Of a DNA stretch of 47,700 nt, positions 1-7,102 are shown piece after piece (position 1 is the stretch's first letter; the number at the start of each line of letters is the position of its first letter). The notes beneath the pieces are model-generated. The model worked only from the letters and a program-made list of their open reading frames with translations. It ran no database searches and was not told where the DNA came from. The DNA is taken from NCBI RefSeq assembly GCF_003788635.1, contig NZ_AYKH01000017.1, forward strand, positions 1-47,700, read 5' to 3'. The translations under genes were made by a program, and so were the position numbers. This stretch comes from Salinisphaera orenii subsp. orenii MK-B5. Lineage in GTDB: Bacteria; Pseudomonadota; Gammaproteobacteria; Nevskiales; Salinisphaeraceae.

Positions 1-582
1 GAGCGCGAACTCGCCGGTCTTGCGGCAGAACTTGCGATAGGACCAGCCCGCCTCGGCAGACAGGGCCGGAACGCGGACGCCGACGAGTATCTCGCCGGCC
101 TCGAGCCGGGTCTCGAAGGCCGAGACCATGAATTCGCCGGCGGCGATGCACCGGCTGCCGTTCGGCCCCGTGATGTCCAGGGTCGCACCGAGCGCAGCCA
201 GGGCGGCGATCCAGTCGGCGGCCGGATCGGCGTGGCAGAGGCTGCCGCCGATCGTGCCGCTGTTGCGCACCGCGCGATAGGCGATGCCGCGCGCGACTCG
301 GGCGAGCATGCCCCGGGTCACGTCATCGATAAGCCCGTCCTCGATCGCGGCATGGGTGACCAGTGCACCGATCACCAGGTCGTCGCCCTCGATGCGCGCG
401 CCCTTCAAAGCCTCGATAGACGCGATGTCGACCACGCACTCGGGCTGGGCGAGGCGCAGGTTGAGCATCGGCCCGAGCGACTGCCCGCCGGCGATCGGCT
501 GGGCGAATTCGTTCGCCTGCAGTGCCGCCACGGCGGCGTCGACGCCCGTGGCCGGCTCGATCCGGTAATCAATCGCTTTCAT
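1..582 (-). CDS. FAD-binding subunit of a xanthine dehydrogenase/CO dehydrogenase-family molybdenum hydroxylase (CoxM-like), partial
   Basis: The N-terminal 194 residues or so are visible; the gene runs off the window at base 1. Reading begins MKAIDYRIEPATG. Two FAD-binding signatures of the family are present: AGGQSLGPML near residue 36 and TIGGSLCHADPAAD near residue 108. In this family the medium subunit carries electrons from the molybdenum subunit through 2Fe-2S centres to FAD. Its ATG lies 14 bp inside the end of the upstream large-subunit gene, so the two are very likely translationally coupled. The 2Fe-2S small subunit usually sits beside these two genes and is not in the window, so it is probably just past base 1. 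Family assignment is firm; substrate is unknown. Confidence 0.93.
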   Translation of the reverse strand, partial: MKAIDYRIEPATGVDAAVAALQANEFAQPIAGGQSLGPMLNLRLAQPECVVDIASIEALKGARIEGDDLVIGALVTHAAIEDGLIDDVTRGMLARVARGIAYRAVRNSGTIGGSLCHADPAADWIAALAALGATLDITGPNGSRCIAAGEFMVSAFETRLEAGEILVGVRVPALSAEAGWSYRKFCRKTGEFAL

Positions 583-2929
583 GAGCGGCCTCCCGCAGCG
601 CGGCCATCACCCGTTCGGGACTGATCGGCACGCTGTGAATCTCGGCGCCGAGCGGTGCGAGCGCGTCATTGACGGCGTTGGCGATGGCCGCCGGCGGCGC
701 GATCGCCCCGCCCTCGCCGATGCCCTTCTGGCCGAAACGGCTGAACGGGCTGGGGGTTTCCATATGATCGAGGATCACGGCCGGCATTTCGGCGGCGCCG
801 GGCACGATGTAGTCGGCCAGTGTCGAGGCCAGCGGCTGGGCCTCGCCGTCGAACGGCATTTCCTCGTAAAGGGCGGTGCCGATGCCCTGGGCCAGCCCAC
901 CGAGCAGCTGGCCCTCGACGACCATGGGGTTGAGCAGCACGCCGCCGTCCTCGCAGATGGCGTAATCCAGCAGCTTCACCGCGCCGGTGGCCGTGTCGAC
1001 CTCGGCGACGCAGGCGTGGGTGGCGTAGCTGAAGGTGCCCATGTCGGGCTTCATCTTGTAGCCGGCGACCAGGCCGAGGCCGGCCGGGTCGACGTCGTCC
1101 GGTAGCCGCTGGGGCGCGCGATACCAGGTGTGCGCGATCTCCCTGAGCGTCATCGAGCGGCTGCGATCACCGCTGATCACTTCACCGTTCTCGAAGACCA
1201 GTTCGTCAGCGGCGACATCCAGCAGATGGGCCGCCAGATGGCGCACGCGCCCGGCGAGCTTCTCGCAGGCACTGGCCACCGCGCCGCCGGCCATGACCGC
1301 GCAGCGCGAGCCCCAGGTGCCGGTGGAATACGGCGAGCTCGCCGTGTCGCCGTGCAGGATGCGGACGTTCGCCGGATCGATGCCCAGAACCGTGTTCGCG
1401 ACCTGAGCCATCGTGGTTTCCATGCTCTGGCCGTGCGAGTGCACGCCGATCTGGAGCTCGAGAATGCCGTCGGTCGTCATCCGGGCGTTGCACTGCTCGT
1501 AGCCCGGCACCATCGGAATGCCCCAGCCGTGATAGACCGAGGTGCCGTGGGCGCCCTGCTCGCAGAAGGTCGCCAGCCCCAGACCGATGCGGCGCGCACC
1601 GGTCGTTTCGGCCTGGCGCCTGCGCCAGCCGGGCCAGTCGAGAGCGTCGACCGCGCGGTGCATGCAGGCGATGTAGTCGCCCGAGTCGAACAGTTTGTCG
1701 GTGATGTTCGTGTAGGGCATGTCGTCGGGCCCGACGAGACTCGCCTCGCGCAGCTCGAACGGCTCGATGCCCAGTTCGCGCGCCGCGATATCCAGCATGA
1801 CCTCCAGCGCGAAGCAGACGCCGGTGCGGGCCACGCCGCGATACGGCAGGATCGGCGGCTTGTTGGTGGCCGCCGAGCGCGTATGACAGCTGTAGCTGTC
1901 CATCTTGTACGGTCCCGGCAGGATCGAGCCGACCTGGGCGGCTTCCAGGCAGGCCGAGAACGGATACGACGAATAGGCGCCGGAATCCACGATCGCGTCG
2001 CAGTCGATCCCGGCGAGCCGGCCGCTGCGTTCGACGTGCACGGTGATGTCGTAGGCGTGTTCGCGGCAGTTGGCATTGGCCGACAGATGCTCGCCGCGGT
2101 CCTCGATCCAGCGGATCGGCCGGTCCAGCTGCATCGCCAGCCAGGCGCAGCAGATCTCTTCGGGCAGAAGGATGCCCTTGTAGCCGAAACCGCCGCCGAC
2201 GTCGGGCGAGTCCACGCGCACCCGGCCTTCGTCCAGACCCAGGCATTCCGCCAGCCCGGTCCGATTGATATGCGGCATCTGAGCCGATGTGGTCACCTCC
2301 AGCCGGTCCAGCCGGTGATCCCACCGGCACACGACACCGCGGCCCTCGAGCGGCACCTGGCACTGGCGCGAGGTGGAAAGCTGCCGACGCACGGAGAGCA
2401 CGTCGTCGCCCGGCGAGGTGCCGGCGTCGACCTGGGTTTCGAGAAACACGTTGGAATCCCAGTGCTCGTGCAGCCTGCCCTCGGCGCGACCGTCGGCGGC
2501 GGCGTGCATGTCGGCGACCACGGGCAGATCCTCGTAGTCGACGAACACCTGCTCGGCGAGATCCTCGGCACGCGCCCGGCTCGGCGCGACACACATCGCC
2601 ACCATCTCGCCGACGAAACGGACCTTGTCGCTGGCCAGCGGGTATTGCTCGGACGTCTGGAAGCCCGGCAGCTTAGAGGCCGCCACGATCGGCTTGACGC
2701 CGGCCATGTCCGCCATGGTGTAGACCAGCGACTCCCAGCCCTCGGGCTTGTCGATTCCGGCGATGCGGGCATGCGCGACCGGCGCCCGCACGAACGCGAC
2801 ATCGAGCATGTCGGGCATGCGGATATCCGCGACGTATCGGCCGCGGCCGGCCAGAAAGCGCGCGTCCTCCTTGCGCGCCAGCCGCGCACCGACGCCGCCG
2901 GCCGTGGTGTGTGGGGGCGCGCCGGTCAT
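569..2929 (-). CDS. Molybdopterin-binding large subunit of a xanthine dehydrogenase/aldehyde oxidase-family hydroxylase (CoxL-like)
   Basis: 786 residues from the chosen ATG at 2929. That start gives a 4-bp ATGA overlap with the upstream amidohydrolase stop and begins a normal family N-terminus (VGARLARKEDARFLAGRGRY). The frame is open further upstream but reads as non-family, arginine-rich sequence. Visible hallmarks are the a/b hammerhead domain at the N-terminus, the molybdopterin-contact motif GGGFGYK near residues 243-249, a substrate-pocket segment containing GTWGSR, and the family's catalytic glutamate motif GIGEGGAI near residues 735-742. Enzymes of this fold hydroxylate heterocycles, purines, aldehydes or CO; the CuCoxL-type active-site loop is not evident, so CO oxidation is unlikely. 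Its neighbours (amidohydrolase, amidase, HpxW-like hydrolase) point to a nitrogen heterocycle or cyclic amide. Confidence 0.92.
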   Translation of the reverse strand: MTGAPPHTTAGGVGARLARKEDARFLAGRGRYVADIRMPDMLDVAFVRAPVAHARIAGIDKPEGWESLVYTMADMAGVKPIVAASKLPGFQTSEQYPLASDKVRFVGEMVAMCVAPSRARAEDLAEQVFVDYEDLPVVADMHAAADGRAEGRLHEHWDSNVFLETQVDAGTSPGDDVLSVRRQLSTSRQCQVPLEGRGVVCRWDHRLDRLEVTTSAQMPHINRTGLAECLGLDEGRVRVDSPDVGGGFGYKGILLPEEICCAWLAMQLDRPIRWIEDRGEHLSANANCREHAYDITVHVERSGRLAGIDCDAIVDSGAYSSYPFSACLEAAQVGSILPGPYKMDSYSCHTRSAATNKPPILPYRGVARTGVCFALEVMLDIAARELGIEPFELREASLVGPDDMPYTNITDKLFDSGDYIACMHRAVDALDWPGWRRRQAETTGARRIGLGLATFCEQGAHGTSVYHGWGIPMVPGYEQCNARMTTDGILELQIGVHSHGQSMETTMAQVANTVLGIDPANVRILHGDTASSPYSTGTWGSRCAVMAGGAVASACEKLAGRVRHLAAHLLDVAADELVFENGEVISGDRSRSMTLREIAHTWYRAPQRLPDDVDPAGLGLVAGYKMKPDMGTFSYATHACVAEVDTATGAVKLLDYAICEDGGVLLNPMVVEGQLLGGLAQGIGTALYEEMPFDGEAQPLASTLADYIVPGAAEMPAVILDHMETPSPFSRFGQKGIGEGGAIAPPAAIANAVNDALAPLGAEIHSVPISPERVMAALREAAHESD

Positions 2930-4200
2930 GCCGAAGCGGCCTGCGCCGGCGCGAAGTTCGGCAGCGTGGGCGCATCGGCGTCGAAGCGCTCGCCGCGACG
3001 AAGACAGAAACGCGGCGTGAGCATGCGCTCGGCGGTCACGCGGTGATCTTCGTTGTCGCGCAGCGTCCACTGTCCGCGCTCGTCGTTGAGCACGGAGACA
3101 TCGCCCACCGCACCCGGGCGCAGGTGGCCGATCTCGTCAGCCATGCCGAGCATGCTCGCGGCGTTGGCGGTGACCATTGGCACGACCTGCTCCAGCGTGA
3201 GCCCGAGCGCGAGCATGCTCGTCATCGCCGATGTCAGCGAGAAACGCACGGCGCCGGCGAACATGTGATCGCCCTCCTCGGGGTCGGAGTGGACGTCCGG
3301 CGTGCCCGGCGGTGGCGCCACGCGCGTGTTGTAGCCGTGCATGTCCGCGCCGAGGGTGTTCGGGACGATGCCCGCGTCGAGGACCTTGCGGGCGACGTCG
3401 AAACTGAAGTGCGAGCCGTGGCCGACATCGATCTTCACGCCCTTGTCGATGACGTCGCGGATGAGTTCGTGCACCTGGCCGTGCTTGTCGACGAAGCCGC
3501 CCGGATGACGCGTGAACGGATGCGCCAGCACGTCGCCGGGCTTGACCAGCTCCAGCACGCTCGGAAAGATCGTGTCTGGATCGATGTCCATCGGATCTTC
3601 CGGCGAGGGCCAGAGCTGTCCGAAATGCAGATAGACGGGCATGTTCGACTGGCGTCCGATCTGCGCGGCCAGCTTGATCACGTCCATGCCCCAGCGCTGA
3701 AAGCCGCCCAGTTCGGCATGCGCCTTGATCCCCTTGACCAGATCGGGATTGGCATCGACCGACTTCGCGGTCGCGTCGATGTTCAGACACTCCGGCTGAT
3801 AGAGCTGCGGGTAGTAGTGGCCTTCGAGCCCGCCGACGAGATAGGCGGAGATGAATGCCAGCACGCGGGTCTTGGCCGGCTCGGCGATGAAATGCCGAAA
3901 GCCCGGCAGCGTCATGCAGCTCGGCCCGCCCTGATCGACCAGCGTGGTCACACCCGAACGCACGCCCACCATGTCCGGGTCGAGGCCGAAGCGGCCAGTA
4001 ACATAGCGATAGATATGGGCATGGGTGTCGATCATGCCGGGCAGCACGAGATTGCCCGTGCAGTCGATGACCTCGGCGTCCTCGGCGTAGGGCGCGTTCA
4101 GGCCGGTGACGATACCGTTCTGAATGACCAGGTCGGCCTGCTCATCCGTACCCGTTGCCGGGTCGACCACCCGACCGCCTTTCAACACCGTTGTCGACAT
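2926..4200 (-). CDS. Metal-dependent amidohydrolase (amidohydrolase/deacetylase family, urease superfamily)
   Basis: 424 residues. The beta-sandwich N-terminus (VLKGGRVVDPATG) leads to the first metal motif DTHAH, giving H60 and H62. Other probable metal or catalytic residues are K159 (GIKAH, candidate carboxylated lysine), H192 (YLHFG), H227 (LAHPF) and D286 (LGADMHG). The superfamily hydrolyses cyclic amides, hydantoins and acyl-amino acids at a one- or two-metal centre. An AGGAG ribosome site lies about six bases before the ATG. It is the first gene of a run with the Mo-hydroxylase subunits, overlapping the large subunit by 4 bp, so it may open a ring that the hydroxylase has oxidised. That role is inference; related proteins are often annotated as dihydroorotase or N-acyl-amino-acid deacetylase. 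Confidence 0.85.
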   Translation of the reverse strand: MSTTVLKGGRVVDPATGTDEQADLVIQNGIVTGLNAPYAEDAEVIDCTGNLVLPGMIDTHAHIYRYVTGRFGLDPDMVGVRSGVTTLVDQGGPSCMTLPGFRHFIAEPAKTRVLAFISAYLVGGLEGHYYPQLYQPECLNIDATAKSVDANPDLVKGIKAHAELGGFQRWGMDVIKLAAQIGRQSNMPVYLHFGQLWPSPEDPMDIDPDTIFPSVLELVKPGDVLAHPFTRHPGGFVDKHGQVHELIRDVIDKGVKIDVGHGSHFSFDVARKVLDAGIVPNTLGADMHGYNTRVAPPPGTPDVHSDPEEGDHMFAGAVRFSLTSAMTSMLALGLTLEQVVPMVTANAASMLGMADEIGHLRPGAVGDVSVLNDERGQWTLRDNEDHRVTAERMLTPRFCLRRGERFDADAPTLPNFAPAQAASA

Positions 4201-4328
4201 TCTCGCTCCTGCCTATCCGAATCCTCGATGGGCCGGATAGCGCAAGGGCTGTGCCAGAGCGACTCGCTGCGGTCCTCGCAGACACCACAAGCAACTGATC
4301 AAAAAAGATTAAAATATTTAGAAAATAA

Positions 4329-4346
4329 GTGGTATACCCCGCATTT
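4329..4346 (+). promoter_or_regulatory. Candidate operator, copy 1 (GTGGTATACCCCGCATTT)
   Basis: Matches copy 2 (4423-4440) at 15 of 18 positions; the consensus is GTGGTNNACCCCGNATTT. The core GGTATACC is a perfect 8-bp palindrome, typical of a dimeric regulator site. It lies at the edge of the AT-rich block upstream of the amidohydrolase operon and 207 bp downstream of the MarR-family gene, which is the obvious candidate to bind it. Binding is inference. Confidence 0.5.
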
Positions 4347-4422
4347 GATTGCTAAAGGCCGAGTGAAGGTCAGGTCATACATGCGCCAAAACAACGCCGC
4401 TGCACCAGCATGGGGGAACTAT

Positions 4423-4440
4423 GTGGTGCACCCCGTATTT
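4423..4440 (+). promoter_or_regulatory. Candidate operator, copy 2 (GTGGTGCACCCCGTATTT)
   Basis: Second copy of the 18-bp element, same orientation, 94 bp from copy 1. Its core GGTGCACC is again a perfect 8-bp palindrome although the two central bases differ (GC instead of AT). Keeping dyad symmetry while changing the centre is what selection for protein binding would leave. Confidence 0.5.
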
Positions 4441-4552
4441 CGACAGAGCTTCGATCACGCGGCGGGGAGGTGCTGGTGAAACGATCAGACGATTCGACGC
4501 TCGGCCATCGCCGAAGCCCGCCCAAAGAACGGGCCTGGCCAGAACGGCCGAC

Positions 4553-5053
4553 CTAGCGCAGACGGAAAGGCACTGTACCCAACTCGTTGTTCGCTTCGAC
4601 CAGGCGCGCGAGGTACAGGACGAACAGGTCACGATCGGGGCCGTCGAGCGCTTCGATCGTGCGCTCGTGGGCGCGTGCTACCGCCTCGGTCATCCGGCGC
4701 ACATGATTGCGCCCCTGGCGGGTTGCGCGGGTCAGACGTACGCGCCCGTCTTCGCGGCTTGGGCGGCGTTCGACGAGCTCGCGCTGCTCGAGCCGGCGCA
4801 GCACTTCGCCCACGCTCGTGCGTTCAAGCCCGATCTCGTGGGCCAGCGTCATCTGATCCATCTCGCCATGCTCGGCAAGAGCGGTGAGCACGCTGTATTG
4901 AACCGGGGTGATGTTGAAGCCCTCGGTTTCCTTGGTGAACAACGCGCTGTGAATCTGGTGCAGACGTCGAATGAGAAACCCCGGTCGAACCAACAGCGGC
5001 GAGCGCGCTTCGATATGAGCGAGTTCTTCGGCAACGTCGAAAGGATCGGGCAT
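4553..5053 (-). CDS. MarR-family transcriptional regulator
   Basis: About 166 residues from the ATG at 5053 (MPDPFDVAEEL). A GTG 41 codons upstream (5176) would add an arginine-rich stretch unlike the family and is less likely. A winged helix-turn-helix is visible: ITPVQYSVLTALAEHG, then recognition-helix region GLERTSVGEVLRRLEQRELV, then the wing SREDGRVRLTRATRQG. MarR proteins are usually ligand-responsive repressors of nearby catabolic genes and bind short palindromes as dimers. It sits between the amidase/AtzH-like pair and the amidohydrolase operon, all on one strand. Likely targets are the paired 18-bp elements at 4329 and 4423 and/or the mirror elements at 6895 and 6961. Confidence 0.9.
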   Translation of the reverse strand: MPDPFDVAEELAHIEARSPLLVRPGFLIRRLHQIHSALFTKETEGFNITPVQYSVLTALAEHGEMDQMTLAHEIGLERTSVGEVLRRLEQRELVERRPSREDGRVRLTRATRQGRNHVRRMTEAVARAHERTIEALDGPDRDLFVLYLARLVEANNELGTVPFRLR

Positions 5054-5196
5054 GGCAAGGGAGCACGCGTGGGGCAAAAGGTCGTCGACACCGCGACAGT
5101 CCAAAAGCCCGAACCGGGGCCGGGTGGTCGCGAATGCTCGGATAATCCGTCGGCGCTGCTTCGTCGACGGACTCACCCCGCGTTTTTACACACCCG

Positions 5197-5598
5197 TCAA
5201 TTCTTTGGCAACGCAGACACGTGCGCCGAGACCACCCGCCAGCCGACATCGAAACGTACCCAGCACTGGCTCTGCCGGCCGATCGATACGCCGTTCTCGC
5301 TATCGCGCTCGAATTCGATACTGGCGGTCGCAAAATCCTCGCCGAACGTCGTGATAGCGAGCCGCCGTATCCGGCGATCGAGATTGGCGGGATCACGCGA
5401 CTGGCGAAATGCCCGGATCTCGTCGTGGCCGTAGAGCATCTCGGTCGCCCCGTAGCGCACGGTGTGCTCGCTGGTCCAGAACAGCTCGTCGAGCGTATCG
5501 ACATCGTTGCCGGTGAGCGCGGCTTCGTAGCGCATGAGCGCATCGGTGACTTCGGCAACGACGTCGCGCCGGTTGATCTGATCGGGCGACTGACTCAT
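5197..5598 (-). CDS. AtzH/HpxZ-like NTF2-fold protein (DUF3225 family)
   Basis: 133 residues starting MSQSPDQINRRDVVAEV; the start overlaps the amidase stop by ATGA. The sequence matches the cone-shaped NTF2-like family that includes AtzH of cyanuric acid catabolism and HpxZ of the hpx purine cluster: ELFW, VRYGATEMLYGHDEI and the closing GRQSQCWVRFDVGWRVVSAHVS. In known clusters it travels with an AtzE/HpxY amidase and often with HpxW. AtzH has been described as acting on carboxylated urea derivatives; whether this protein is catalytic or assists the amidase is open. Coupling to the amidase gene is the strongest evidence for a joint role. Confidence 0.85.
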   Translation of the reverse strand: MSQSPDQINRRDVVAEVTDALMRYEAALTGNDVDTLDELFWTSEHTVRYGATEMLYGHDEIRAFRQSRDPANLDRRIRRLAITTFGEDFATASIEFERDSENGVSIGRQSQCWVRFDVGWRVVSAHVSALPKN

Positions 5599-6809
5599 GC
5601 CAGCGCCATCTCGGGCGGCACCGGCACCCGGGGGCATACTCGCCCGGCCAGCTCGATCAGGCGCATGTCGCCGTTGCGACGCGTCATGATCGACAGCCCC
5701 AGTGGCAGACCCTCCTTCATCGCCAGCGGCAGACTCATCTGCGGCAGACCCGCCAGGCCCGCGCTGCACAGCAGCGACATTGCCTGGAACCGATATGTGG
5801 TTTCCAGGGCGGCATCGCCGCCACCGCGCGGCGGGGCCGGACGCGGTGTGGAGGGCAACACCACGACGTCATCTTCTCCGATCAGCGAATCCAGCCGGAC
5901 CGTGATCTCGGCCCGGTGCGCCTGGGCGGCACGCAGCTCGACTTCATCGATGTGGGCTGCCTGTTCGATACGCTCACACACACCGGGGCCGAGTGCGGGC
6001 CGGGTCCGGGTCACCCAATCGCCAAGCGCCGACCACACGTCGGCGGCCTGAATGATGCGAAAGGTCTCGAACCAACGATCCAGCCCGTCTTCGGAAAGGC
6101 GCACTTCGCCTACTTCGCCGACCTCGGCGGCGAGTGTTTCCAGCGCCGGCGCGAAGGCCTCGGCAATCTCGTCGTCCACGGCTTCGAAAGCATCGGTGGC
6201 AATCAACACGCGTTTGAAGGGCCCATGCTCGCGCGCCTCGGGCAACAGCACACGTGCGACCCGTTCAAAGATTTCCGCGTCGCGCGCGAACCAGCCGATG
6301 CAATCGAACGCGTTGGCAAACCGCAGCAAGCCGTCTGTCGGTACGCGCCCGTGGGTGGTGCGCAGACCCAGCAGGCCGCAATAACTCGCCGGCACGCGGA
6401 CCGAGCCGCCACAGTCCGTGCCGAGCGCGAAATCGACGAGCCCCGCGCACGTCGCCGCGGCCGAACCGCTGGACGAGCCGCCGCTCAATCGGTCGAGGCC
6501 CCAACTGTTGACCGGCGCCCCGTAATGGACGTTGTCGCCGGTCAGCGAATAGCACAGCTCGTCGGAGATCGTGCGGCCCACCAGTTCCGCGCCAGCGCCC
6601 AACAGTCTATCGATAGCGTCCGCGTTGGCCCGGGCCGGCGGATGCGATGCCAACCAGTCGGGCTGGCCGAACCCCGTACGTGTGCCCGCGATCTCGAATA
6701 CATCCTTGGCCGCAAAACGCAGCCCGTCCAGCGCGCCGTCGCCGGTGGGCGCCAGTGCCGCCGGATTGTCGCGGCAGAAGGCGTGGACGGTATCTTCGAT
6801 GACTGACAT
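5595..6809 (-). CDS. Amidase-signature family hydrolase (AtzE/HpxY-like)
   Basis: 404 residues from ATG 6809 (MSVIEDTVHAF); the open frame extends upstream but reads as non-family sequence through the promoter region. The Ser-cisSer-Lys triad is intact: K35 in FAAKDVFEI, cis-serine S112 in LSGGSSSGSA, nucleophile S136 in LGTDCGGSVRVPASYCG. At 404 residues it is shorter than AtzE-type enzymes of about 450-470. It overlaps the AtzH/HpxZ-like gene by 4 bp. AtzE needs a small partner (AtzG; HpxX in hpx clusters), and I see no AtzG-like gene next to it. The enzyme should cleave a small amide or ureide; the substrate is not deducible from sequence. Confidence 0.88.
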   Translation of the reverse strand: MSVIEDTVHAFCRDNPAALAPTGDGALDGLRFAAKDVFEIAGTRTGFGQPDWLASHPPARANADAIDRLLGAGAELVGRTISDELCYSLTGDNVHYGAPVNSWGLDRLSGGSSSGSAAATCAGLVDFALGTDCGGSVRVPASYCGLLGLRTTHGRVPTDGLLRFANAFDCIGWFARDAEIFERVARVLLPEAREHGPFKRVLIATDAFEAVDDEIAEAFAPALETLAAEVGEVGEVRLSEDGLDRWFETFRIIQAADVWSALGDWVTRTRPALGPGVCERIEQAAHIDEVELRAAQAHRAEITVRLDSLIGEDDVVVLPSTPRPAPPRGGGDAALETTYRFQAMSLLCSAGLAGLPQMSLPLAMKEGLPLGLSIMTRRNGDMRLIELAGRVCPRVPVPPEMALA

Positions 6810-6894
6810 AGGGCTATCCAATGATTGCGCGCGGTGCACAGCGGGCGAGCAGGCCCGGTAGGCGTTCGATCTGGTCAAGCAAACGCGCCTATCC

Positions 6895-6914
6895 GGCACG
6901 TCTATTGCTAGCAA
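6895..6914 (-). promoter_or_regulatory. Candidate operator facing the amidase operon (TTGCTAGCAATAGACGTGCC on the minus strand)
   Basis: On the minus strand this matches 15 of 20 positions of the plus-strand element at 6961-6980, with GACGTGCC and TTG...GCAA conserved. It starts with the perfect palindrome TTGCTAGCAA (6905-6914). Placed like its mirror partner, TTGCTA could act as a -35 with a 17-bp spacer to TAGGCG, a poor -10, so an activator may be needed or the true promoter may differ. Confidence 0.5.
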
Positions 6915-6960
6915 AGCCCGCGATGCGCCAACGCGCCGCGTGACGTCTCTGCACGCGGCG

Positions 6961-6989
6961 TTGTATGCAACCGACGTGCCAGCTACATT
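6961..6989 (+). promoter_or_regulatory. Candidate promoter and overlapping operator of the HpxW-like gene
   Basis: TTGTAT (6961-6966), a 17-bp spacer and TACATT (6984-6989) fit a sigma70 promoter at moderate strength. The -35 is embedded in TTGTATGCAA, a near-palindrome, followed by CCGACGTGCC; the 20 bp 6961-6980 repeat the inverted element at 6895-6914. A regulator bound here would cover the -35. The leader to the ATG at 7103 would be about 107 nt. Confidence 0.5.
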
Positions 6990-7102
6990 AGCGGCCGGCC
7001 GGAGGCATGTATTCGCGTCCGGCGGCGCGACAACCGTCCGCTCGCCGCTCAATCCGTGGCACGGTCCGTTCGACCGGCCCTGCAAGAATTGAAGGATTTT
7101 CC

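Larger units (their letters stand above)
4201..4552. promoter_or_regulatory. Leader region of the amidohydrolase/Mo-hydroxylase operon, with an AT-rich block
   Basis: 352 bp without a credible gene between the amidohydrolase start and the marR-type gene stop. Bases 4299-4330 are strikingly AT-rich (AAAAAAGATTAAAATATTTA) against a GC-rich background, as expected for a promoter or UP-like element. Two near-identical 18-bp elements flank this block and are listed separately. I could not fix one convincing -35/-10 pair for the minus strand. Confidence 0.55.
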
